Shown: positions 17,735-24,359 of the stretch, piece by piece
How positions within the stretch are numbered: position 1 is the stretch's first letter
Layout of the letters: each line of letters begins with the position of its first letter
Origin: Hymenobacter cavernae
GTDB taxonomy: Bacteria > Bacteroidota > Bacteroidia > Cytophagales > Hymenobacteraceae
DNA length: 64,000 nt
Direction of reading: 5' to 3'
Assembly: GCF_014641455.1 (NCBI RefSeq)
Contig: NZ_BMHT01000001.1
Coordinates: 496,001-560,000, forward strand
Notes under the pieces: model-generated
Database searches by the model: none
Seen by the model: the letters and a program-made list of their open reading frames with translations, nothing else
Told to the model about the DNA's origin: nothing
Program-made: the position numbers and the translations under genes

Positions 17735-18781
17735 TTAACTAAACAACTCCCCAGTAGCTGTATTGCCGCGCAGGTGTTGCGGCATCTGCTTACCTAGGTG
17801 CAGGTAAGCGGCTTCCGTAGCTTCGCGGCCGCGGGAAGTGCGCTTGATGTAGCCTTCCTGAATCAGGAACGGCTCGTACACTTCCTCGATGGTTTCGGCT
17901 TCTTCGCCGCAGGCCGTGGCAATGGTGCTGATGCCCACCGGACCACCTTTGAACTTGTCGATGATGGTGCTCAGGATGCGCTTGTCCATGTCGTCGAGGC
18001 CGTGGTGGTCGACGTCGAGGGCATTGAGGGCAAACTGCGCAATTTCGACGGTAATGGTGCCGGTGCCGCGAATCTGGGCGAAGTCGCGGGTACGGCGCAG
18101 CAGGTTGTTGGCAATACGCGGCGTACCGCGCGAGCGGCGCGCAATTTCGAAGGCAGCATCCTCATAAATGGGCGTACCTAGGATTTCGGACGAGCGCAGT
18201 ACGATGTCGGTGAGCAGTTTGGAATCGTAGTACTCCAGGCGGGCATTGATGCCGAAGCGTGCCCGCAGCGGCGAAGTCAGCAAGCCGGAGCGCGTGGTAG
18301 CGCCAATCAGCGTGAAGGGGCTCAGGTTGATCTGCACCGAGCGCGCATTTGGGCCCGAATCGAGCATGATGTCGATGCGGTAGTCCTCCATGGCCGAGTA
18401 CAGGTACTCTTCCACCACCGGGTTCAGGCGGTGAATCTCGTCGATGAACAGCACGTCGTGCGGATCGAGGTTGGTCAGCAGACCGGCCAGGTCCGAGGGC
18501 TTATCCAGCACCGGACCGCTGGTCATCTTGATACCGGCACCTAGCTCGTTGGCAATGATGTGAGACAGAGTGGTTTTGCCCAGACCGGGAGGCCCGTGCA
18601 GCAGGACGTGGTCGAGGGCATCGCCGCGCTGCTTGGCCGCCGCTACGAACACCTTCAGGTTATCTACGATCTTGGCCTGGCCCGCAAAATCATCAAAGCT
18701 TAGCGGGCGGAGCGCCTTGTCAATCTCCTTGTCGGAGGGATTCATATGGTCGTCGCCGCCAGTCAGAAAAGGTTCGCGCAT
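17735..18781 (-). CDS. ruvB: Holliday junction branch migration ATPase RuvB
   Basis: The 348-residue AAA+ motor drives RuvA-bound Holliday junctions during recombinational repair. Walker A G-P-P-G-L-G-K-T lies near residues 64-71, Walker B L-F-I-D-E-I-H-R near 112-119, sensor G-A-T-T-R-S-G near 160 and the C-terminal winged helix ends in R-G-R-E-A-T. Length is normal. Met13 is another possible start. ruvA and ruvC are not adjacent, which is usual in this phylum. Upstream on the minus strand a TACCTTTA near 18808-18815 could be its -7 box. Confidence 0.97.
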   Translation of the reverse strand: MREPFLTGGDDHMNPSDKEIDKALRPLSFDDFAGQAKIVDNLKVFVAAAKQRGDALDHVLLHGPPGLGKTTLSHIIANELGAGIKMTSGPVLDKPSDLAGLLTNLDPHDVLFIDEIHRLNPVVEEYLYSAMEDYRIDIMLDSGPNARSVQINLSPFTLIGATTRSGLLTSPLRARFGINARLEYYDSKLLTDIVLRSSEILGTPIYEDAAFEIARRSRGTPRIANNLLRRTRDFAQIRGTGTITVEIAQFALNALDVDHHGLDDMDKRILSTIIDKFKGGPVGISTIATACGEEAETIEEVYEPFLIQEGYIKRTSRGREATEAAYLHLGKQMPQHLRGNTATGELFS

Positions 18782-18914
18782 GAGTCTATATTCAAATAAG
18801 GCGTTGGATAAAGGTAACGCTTTTGCCTAGTAAAAAGCTCCTGTTTTTTAGCAAAAATATACGAGCGAGTGCAAGGCAGAAGCATTTTACTAATCTATTT
18901 AGCTAATTTGTATA

Positions 18915-18990
18915 TCATTCCGAGCCAAGTAAGGAATCTGAGTTAAGACCTAGGTTGATCAATTCAGATTCCTCGCGCTGCTCGGAATGA
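18915..18990. repeat. Intergenic palindromic repeat, family B, copy 2
   Basis: The arms 18915-18941 and 18964-18990 pair imperfectly (TCATTCCGAGC against GCTCGGAATGA) with ACCTAGGTT in the loop (18948-18956). It shares arms and loop motif with 15639-15713. Here it lies between divergent genes (ruvB minus, unknown plus), so termination alone cannot explain it. Confidence 0.82.
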
Positions 18991-19053
18991 CATACGCCCA
19001 ACATTTATCCGGCGGCTTCGTTCTTTGCAGCTCGTTTTCCGACCTTTGCGCCC

Positions 19054-20037
19054 ATGTTTTTCGCAGATACTCCGGGCGCTTCGCTCCAGCAGCTTCCCGC
19101 CGATGCTTATTCGCGTCTGGCGCCGTGCTTATCATTGCTTGGTATGGCGTGCACGCATCTGTTCAGCCATTCGGCGGGGCCGGTGCCGCAGCAGGTAACA
19201 GCCCTTACCGGCTTGGATGCAGCAGCGGTAGCCACCCTCAATGCCATCGACTCGACACCTGGGTTACAGCACGTACTCACCGAGCGCCCCTTGCGCCTCT
19301 TCGATTTTGTGGTGGTGGGGCGACTTTGTCTGGAAAGTCCGTTGGCAACGCCCGTGCTGGCGTTCGTACAGCAGCAGATGCAGATAGATACCGCGCAGCT
19401 CCGAACCTTACAGGAGTATTGCGAGGTGCTTAGCGCACAACTGCAACAGGCGCTTGAGCAGCACCTTGCCGGACCTAGCGGCGCGGCCGCACTGGCGCCC
19501 CTGCACCGCCGTGCGCAGCAGCTCCGGACGCTGTTTGAGCAAAACGCCGAAACGCTCCGGCCGGCGCTACCCGCCGTCGTGACCCTAGGTTTTGACGAAG
19601 GCCGCTTGCAGATGCTGCGGCTCGCTCTGCTCCTCGTGCAGGAGCTTCGCCACACCAAATCCAGTCATCCTTTTCTGCAAGCGCTGCCACGTCTTGCGGC
19701 GTTGTCTGTGGCAGCCACGGAAGCCATGAGTGCGCGCCTTGCTGCTATTCATCAGACTGATCGTCTGGAGCTTAGCTTGCCGGAGCTGGTATTGCTTTAC
19801 CAGGCCATGCACGTTTGCGCGCTGGCGTTTGTGTCGGATGTGCTGGGCACCCTAGGTATGGAAGCCGCCTTCCCGACAACCGCAACGACGCCGAACCAGA
19901 CCACCGGCAGCAGCCGACAAGCAGTAGCCGGCTTAGTAGTGGGTTTCACGCGCTGGGTTGAGCAGGAATTCGGGCAGGAGCCGTCGGTGCAGATTGCCCG
20001 CCAGGAGGTAGCGGAATTGGCCGGAACTTTAAGCTGA
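19054..20037 (+). CDS. Helical hypothetical protein, function unknown
   Basis: This 327-residue protein is rich in Leu, Ala and Gln, mostly amphipathic helices without signal peptide, membrane span or recognised motif. Helical regions dominate 1-110, a Gln/Leu-rich possible coiled coil lies at 125-170, and the C-terminus ends E-V-A-E-L-A-G-T-L. Codon use is typical of the window, and CTA GGT Leu-Gly pairs occur twice. It is followed after only five bases by a DUF4268 gene in the same direction, so the two are probably co-translated. I do not recognise the family. Confidence 0.6.
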   Translation: MFFADTPGASLQQLPADAYSRLAPCLSLLGMACTHLFSHSAGPVPQQVTALTGLDAAAVATLNAIDSTPGLQHVLTERPLRLFDFVVVGRLCLESPLATPVLAFVQQQMQIDTAQLRTLQEYCEVLSAQLQQALEQHLAGPSGAAALAPLHRRAQQLRTLFEQNAETLRPALPAVVTLGFDEGRLQMLRLALLLVQELRHTKSSHPFLQALPRLAALSVAATEAMSARLAAIHQTDRLELSLPELVLLYQAMHVCALAFVSDVLGTLGMEAAFPTTATTPNQTTGSSRQAVAGLVVGFTRWVEQEFGQEPSVQIARQEVAELAGTLS

Positions 20038-20042
20038 ATCAT

Positions 20043-20504
20043 ATGTATAGCAAAGCCGAAGTTTCGCAACTCCGCCAAGCCTTCTGGACGACATTCGGCC
20101 AGTATATGGCCCCGGTGCCTTCCGCCGAAGGCATACCGACCAACTGGATCAACTACAAAACCGGGCTTAAGCACGTCTATTTTCGGATGCAGGCCGATGG
20201 GCGGCGCGCTACCATCGGCATCGAGCTGACGCACCCGGATGCAGACATTCGGGCGCTGTTCTTTGAGCAGTTTCTGGCGTTGAGAACCCTGTTGCACGAA
20301 ACCCTGGGCGAGACCTGGCAATGGGAGCCGGAAGCGCTGGATGCCAACGGCCAGCCGCTGGCGCGCATCTACCAAGCCCTCAAACCCGTCAACCTTTTCA
20401 GCCGCGACGACTGGCCGCAACTGATTTCTTTTTTTAAGCCGCGGATTATGGCTCTAGACGAATTCTGGAGCAATGCCCAGTATGCGTTTGACGAGCTGCG
20501 GTGA
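20043..20504 (+). CDS. DUF4268-domain protein
   Basis: The 153-residue product matches the DUF4268 pattern: R-Q-A-F-W-T-T-F-G-Q-Y-M at the start, W-I-N-Y-K-T-G near residue 36, I-G-I-E-L near 58 and L-D-E-F-W near the end. The fold is thought to be nuclease-like, and some longer members belong to restriction-like proteins, but catalytic residues are not evident to me in this short form. It is tightly coupled to the unknown gene upstream (five-base gap) and is followed by a long palindrome. Role unknown. Confidence 0.75.
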   Translation: MYSKAEVSQLRQAFWTTFGQYMAPVPSAEGIPTNWINYKTGLKHVYFRMQADGRRATIGIELTHPDADIRALFFEQFLALRTLLHETLGETWQWEPEALDANGQPLARIYQALKPVNLFSRDDWPQLISFFKPRIMALDEFWSNAQYAFDELR

Positions 20505-20506
20505 GA

Positions 20507-20620
20507 ACCTCACCCCCGACCCCTCTCCTCAGGAGAGGGGGGCCATTGTGAACAGCGACTTTGGAATTGCCTCTTGATGTCAGGCTCCCCTCTCCTGAGG
20601 AGAGGGGCCGGGGGTGAGGT
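20507..20620. repeat. 34-bp inverted repeat of the CCTCACCCCC class
   Basis: The arms at 20507-20540 and 20587-20620 are almost perfect complements (CCTCACCCCCG..CCCCTCTCC), and each arm is itself a small palindrome around CTCCTGAGGAG. The loop is 46 bases. Repeats with CCTCACCCCC and CCCCTCTCC words occur widely in bacterial intergenic DNA. It separates the DUF4268 gene from the convergent DUF2267 gene. Confidence 0.85.
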
Positions 20621-20631
20621 CCAAGCGGCCA

Positions 20632-21072
20632 CTACGTTCTCTGTGGCTCAATCAGTTCTTTAATAGAGTCGTGGAGCATGTGGTGCAGGTGATTGTATTG
20701 CCCCTCATCCATCAACTCCTGCAAGGCGTGCATCACGCTGGAAAAAGCCTTTTGTGCTTCTTCATCCGACGGAAAGTCCAGCACGTTGGCGCGGTTGTCA
20801 TAGGTGCGGATAAAGTCCAGCCACTCCTGCCGGTTCCGGATGTTGATCGGAACGGGCCGGATTTTGAACCCTTCGAAGTAGATTCCTTTCCAGATAATGG
20901 GTAGCTGCGCACCTAGGTGCACTGCTTCTTCTGCCGGAATCCGGTCGCGCAGGGCGTGCAAAACCGCCCGAAAAATGCGGCCGGCCTGCTCCCGCTCCAT
21001 CACGAGGTGCCGGGCTACTACTTTCAGCCAATTGTTGGCATCGCGCTGATAGTCTTCAAAGTTGAGTGACAT
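20632..21072 (-). CDS. DUF2267-family protein
   Basis: The 146-residue all-helical soluble protein fits the DUF2267 family: the N-terminal L-K-V-V-A-R-H-L segment, A-G-R-I-F-R-A-V-L-H-A-L-R-D-R-I near residue 30, H-L-G-A-Q-L-P near 52 and K-G-I-Y-F-E-G-F near 63. Function is unknown; members are often induced by stress and lie near general-stress genes. No operon partner is evident. The ATG at 21072 is the only suitable start. Confidence 0.82.
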   Translation of the reverse strand: MSLNFEDYQRDANNWLKVVARHLVMEREQAGRIFRAVLHALRDRIPAEEAVHLGAQLPIIWKGIYFEGFKIRPVPINIRNRQEWLDFIRTYDNRANVLDFPSDEEAQKAFSSVMHALQELMDEGQYNHLHHMLHDSIKELIEPQRT

Positions 21073-21159
21073 TGCGAAGCTGATTTAAGGGGAGCAAGTA
21101 GGAAAACACCCGGCCTGATCGACTAACGACCAAGTCGGGTGGTACTAAAAACCTAGGTT

Positions 21160-21597
21160 TTATTCCTGATTGCCGCTGCGGCTTCCTTTGTGGCCGCTCT
21201 GGCCGTGGTCGCCACGTGGGCCACTCTCGGCTTGGTGCGACGATTGGGCGCTTGGCGTGTGCAGGTGTGGCTGCTTGCTTTGGCCGCCACCGAGGGTACC
21301 GTCGTCGCTGGGACTGTCGGTTTTGTCACCTACTGCGCCGCCAGGGCCGTTGTTATTGCCCCCGGAGCCCGTCACGACGGTAGCTACGCCGTCGGAAGTA
21401 CCATCGTCGCCGGTGGTGCTAAAGTCCTGGGTAGGGTCGCCCTCGCGAGTGCGCTCGTGGTGCGGGCGCGGGTCGTTGCGGTCGGGCTGAATACGCGACT
21501 CGGGTGTTTCGTGGTAGTCCTGATTGCCTTGCGCACGGCGCTCCTGGCGGCGCGATTCGGCATTTTCGTGGTCGGGTTGCTGCTCGTTGGTTGCCAT
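21160..21597 (-). CDS. Disordered hydrophilic protein
   Basis: From the ATG at 21597 (M-A-T-N-E-Q-Q-P) the 145-residue product is dominated by Glu, Arg, Gln, His, Gly, Asp and Ser with almost no hydrophobic residues, so it is predicted to be fully disordered. There is a Gly/Asn-rich part (G-S-G-G-N-N-N-G-P-G-G) in the middle. No domain is recognisable. Composition resembles stress-related hydrophilins, which is a loose analogy. The reverse strand is also open over the same stretch, but its product looks like an artefact of biased composition. Confidence 0.5.
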   Translation of the reverse strand: MATNEQQPDHENAESRRQERRAQGNQDYHETPESRIQPDRNDPRPHHERTREGDPTQDFSTTGDDGTSDGVATVVTGSGGNNNGPGGAVGDKTDSPSDDGTLGGGQSKQPHLHTPSAQSSHQAESGPRGDHGQSGHKGSRSGNQE

Positions 21598-21757
21598 AGC
21601 TCGTAGGGTGGTTGGTGGAGCTAGGGTATACGACAAACCCGTACGCCAGGGCAACGGAAGAGGTACAGCTTTTTGGGGTTATATAGCTGAGCAATAACAA
21701 TATGCCAGCTACCAACAACTATCCTAACAGACCTAGGTTCGTCTGCTTTACCCGCCC

Positions 21758-22102
21758 CTACTCTGCCATCAACAGCACTTCCATCTCCAGATACAGCCAT
21801 TCATCTTCCCAAGCTTTGTGGGTGAGGCGGCCACCTAGCTTATACCCCGCATCGAGCAAGCGGGCAATGGTTTCGTTGCGGCCTTCGGGCAGGTAGCCGA
21901 GCCACATGGCGTCGGCATCGGCGGTGTACACGCGCACGGCCCAATCGTCGTAGGTGCTATCGGCTTCACGGACTAAAGTCAAAGCTTGGCCTACTTGCAG
22001 ATTTGGCTCGTAGGGCTTCAGGCCCTCACGGTGCGAGGTACCCGCAATGAGGCTTTCGAGCAGAACAAGGGGCGCAGAGGAAGCAGGAGACGCAGCGGCC
22101 AT
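21758..22102 (-). CDS. HIRAN-domain protein
   Basis: The 114-residue protein is essentially one HIRAN domain: I-A-G-T-S-H near residue 19, L-V-R-E-A-D-S-T-Y-D-D-W-A-V near 43, W-L-G-Y-L-P near 67 and I-A-R-L-L-D-A-G near 78. HIRAN domains bind damaged or single-stranded DNA ends in helicases such as HLTF; stand-alone bacterial copies have no fixed role. No signal peptide is present and it should be cytosolic. Neighbours give no clear partner. Confidence 0.8.
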   Translation of the reverse strand: MAAASPASSAPLVLLESLIAGTSHREGLKPYEPNLQVGQALTLVREADSTYDDWAVRVYTADADAMWLGYLPEGRNETIARLLDAGYKLGGRLTHKAWEDEWLYLEMEVLLMAE

Positions 22103-22165
22103 AGCAACGCGTGGAAAGAGTGGTTAGGAAATGAATGGGCTAATATAGGTACAGCAATCAACAGG

Positions 22166-22861
22166 TTAGTCGTGGTAGATACGTGACAGCACTGCCGCCT
22201 TGCGCCATGAGTTGCCTTCTCTTCTGTAAACGCGCAACTCTTCATGCCCTCCAGGCCAGAAGACACGGATGATAGCACGTTTGTGATTTCTCGATAACAG
22301 AGGACAGAACATACCGTATAGGTTCCTGCTGCCATATCGCTTTAACAATGTATCTTCTACTCGGTATTCTGTAAGGATATCTGCTAATATTCCTAACTGC
22401 TTGCTCACACGCTCACGGAAGGCAGTAAGTGTATCAAACGGCAGTACTTTTACTTCTGGCAAGTGAAGTTTTGTTTGTTCAAACTCAAACTTTGCTACGC
22501 TTGGCAGTTGCCGGCGCATGTAAGCTAGGTCAGTGGCCGAAAAGTACTTGAGCAATAAGGCATGGTTTGATTTACTGCCTCGCTTAACAGAATCCACCAT
22601 TGGATACATGTTGTTGCTTAGGTAGCAGTGATCCAACAAGAGCTGAGTTGCAGCTACTGTGTCCTCAGGTGTGTAAATTTTATTCCCCAGGTAAATCCGC
22701 CCTTGTGTCTGTTGTTGTAAGAAGCTTATTGCCTCTTGCCGGTTTTCGTCCAAAACTGATTCTGCTAATTGATAAATCAGCTTCTCAGGTACTTGCTGTC
22801 CTAGGCATCGGCTAGCATTATGTAGCAGAAATAGTAGCAAGCAGAGGGAATAAACTCTCAT
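22166..22861 (-). CDS. Secreted hypothetical protein
   Basis: From the ATG at 22861 (M-R-V-Y-S-L-C) a signal peptide runs to about residue 22 (C-L-G-Q-Q). The rest of the 231-residue product has no motif known to me; a short block R-A-I-I-R-V-F-W-P-G-G near residue 195 could be a beta hairpin of a stand-alone domain. GC is lower than the neighbours. It is separated by a terminator from the acyl-CoA dehydrogenase gene upstream, so it is probably its own unit. Confidence 0.6.
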   Translation of the reverse strand: MRVYSLCLLLFLLHNASRCLGQQVPEKLIYQLAESVLDENRQEAISFLQQQTQGRIYLGNKIYTPEDTVAATQLLLDHCYLSNNMYPMVDSVKRGSKSNHALLLKYFSATDLAYMRRQLPSVAKFEFEQTKLHLPEVKVLPFDTLTAFRERVSKQLGILADILTEYRVEDTLLKRYGSRNLYGMFCPLLSRNHKRAIIRVFWPGGHEELRVYRREGNSWRKAAVLSRIYHD

Positions 22862-22873
22862 AATCAAGAAATC

Positions 22874-22910
22874 AAAAAGGCTGCCCCATGTACTTGGAGC
22901 AGCCTTCTTT
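22874..22910 (-). terminator. Terminator of the acyl-CoA dehydrogenase gene
   Basis: On the minus strand AAGGCTGC pairs with GCAGCCTT (22899-22906 with 22877-22884) and is followed by a T5 run. It is 17 bases past the stop of the gene at 22927. Confidence 0.8.
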
Positions 22911-22926
22911 TACTACTTTGATAATC

Positions 22927-24162
22927 TTACTTAAATGCCTGAATGCCCGTAATATCCGCCCCCGTAATCAGCAGGTGAATATCGTGTGTGCCCTCGTAGG
23001 TAATCACCGATTCCAGGTTCATCATGTGGCGCATGATGGGGTATTCGCCGGTGATTCCCATGCCGCCGTGAATCTGGCGGGCTTCGCGGGCTACTTCTAG
23101 CGCCATAGCTACCGAGTTGCGCTTAGCCATGCTGATCTGGGCGGTGGTGGCTTTGCCTTCGTTTTTCAAGGTGCCTAGGCGCCAGGCCATGAGTTGCGCC
23201 TTCGTGATTTCGGTAATCATTTCGGCTAGCTTACGCTGCTGAAGCTGGTAGCTGGCAATGGGCTTGCCGAACTGCTCCCGCTGCAACGAGTACTTCAGCG
23301 CCGATTCGTAGCAGTCGATGGCGGCCCCGATGGCACCCCAGGCAATACCGAAGCGGGCCGAATCCAAGCAGGAAAGCGGGCCGCGCAGCCCTTCCACGTT
23401 GGGCAGCACGTTCTCTTTGGGAATGCGCACGTTGTCGAAGACCAGCTCGCCGGTAGTGCTGGCGCGCAGGCTCCATTTGTTATGGATTTCGGGCGTGGTG
23501 AACCCCTCCATGCCGCGCTCCACAATGACCCCTTTGATCCGGCCTTCCTCATTCTTGGCCCACACCACGGCCACTTGGCACTCGGGTGAGTTCGAAATCC
23601 AGAGCTTGGCGCCGTTTAGCAAGTAATAATCGCCTTTGTCTTCTAGTTTGGTGACCATGCCACCGGGGTTGGAGCCGTGGTCGGGTTCGGTGAGGCCGAA
23701 GCAACCTAGCCACTCGCCCGAAGCTAGCTTGGGCAGGAACTTGCGGCGTTGTTCCTCCGAGCCGTATTGGTAGATTGGGAACATCACTAAGGAGCCTTGC
23801 ACCGAAGCCGTAGAGCGCATGCCGGAGTCGCCACGCTCAATTTCCTGCATGATGAGGCCGTAGCTAATATAGTCGAGGCCACCGCCGCCGTACTCCGTCG
23901 GGATGGTTGGTCCGAAGGCGCCTACTTCACCAAACTTCCGCACGATTTCCGAGGGGAAATGCGCCTCTTGTGCCCATTGCTCGATATTGGGTGAAATCTC
24001 CTTTCTCACGAAGTCGCGCATGCTCTGGCGGATGAGCTTGTGCTCCTCGGTCAGCAGGCCATCGAGGTCAAAATAATCGGTGAAGCCGGCGGCGTTGGTC
24101 GAGCCGCGCTGCGCACTGTGCGCTTTGGCGTTCGTGGAAAGGATATCAGCTTGGGAAGACAT
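22927..24162 (-). CDS. Glutaryl-CoA dehydrogenase-like acyl-CoA dehydrogenase
   Basis: The 411-residue FAD enzyme carries the acyl-CoA dehydrogenase signature: F-G-L-T-E-P-D-H-G-S-N near residue 150, W-I-S-N-S near 188, the A-R-F-G-I-A-W-G region near 270, Q-R-E-Q-F-G near 300, and the catalytic base in Y-E-G-T-H-D-I-H (Glu about 390). The active-site sequence and E-P-D-H-G-S-N are those of glutaryl-CoA dehydrogenases, which oxidise and decarboxylate glutaryl-CoA to crotonyl-CoA in lysine and tryptophan breakdown. The exact substrate is inferred. The gene stands alone with its own promoter box and terminator. Confidence 0.9.
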   Translation of the reverse strand: MSSQADILSTNAKAHSAQRGSTNAAGFTDYFDLDGLLTEEHKLIRQSMRDFVRKEISPNIEQWAQEAHFPSEIVRKFGEVGAFGPTIPTEYGGGGLDYISYGLIMQEIERGDSGMRSTASVQGSLVMFPIYQYGSEEQRRKFLPKLASGEWLGCFGLTEPDHGSNPGGMVTKLEDKGDYYLLNGAKLWISNSPECQVAVVWAKNEEGRIKGVIVERGMEGFTTPEIHNKWSLRASTTGELVFDNVRIPKENVLPNVEGLRGPLSCLDSARFGIAWGAIGAAIDCYESALKYSLQREQFGKPIASYQLQQRKLAEMITEITKAQLMAWRLGTLKNEGKATTAQISMAKRNSVAMALEVAREARQIHGGMGITGEYPIMRHMMNLESVITYEGTHDIHLLITGADITGIQAFK

Positions 24163-24187
24163 AGCGAATTCAATTAGGGGTGGTTTT

Positions 24188-24195
24188 CAAAGATA
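24188..24195 (-). promoter_or_regulatory. Putative -7 element of the acyl-CoA dehydrogenase gene
   Basis: Read on the minus strand this is TATCTTTG, an exact TAnnTTTG match, 25 bases before the start codon. No good -33 TTG is visible. Confidence 0.5.
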
Positions 24196-24237
24196 GGAAG
24201 TTACCAGAGCTAGGTAGAAACAGGCGGGAATAAAAAC

Positions 24238-24338
24238 GTCTGTCATCCTGACGAAGGAAGGACCTGCTGCCAGTTGAACGACCATCATAACAACTCGTTC
24301 AACTGGCAGTAGGTCCTTCCTTCGTCAGGATGACAGAC
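24238..24338. repeat. 44-bp near-perfect inverted repeat
   Basis: The arms at 24238-24281 and 24295-24338 differ at one position and close on a 13-base loop. They start GTCTGTCATCCTGACGAAGG, an intergenic word different from the other palindromes here. It lies between the TonB receptor stop and the promoter of the acyl-CoA dehydrogenase gene (both minus). Confidence 0.9.
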
Positions 24339-24359
24339 TGGTTTGTGTTGCTTCTCGTC

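Noticed and set aside
21190..21606. Open plus-strand frame over the disordered gene
   Set aside because: The minus frame has the hydrophilic composition expected of a real protein; the plus frame is an Ala/Val/Leu artefact of its complement.
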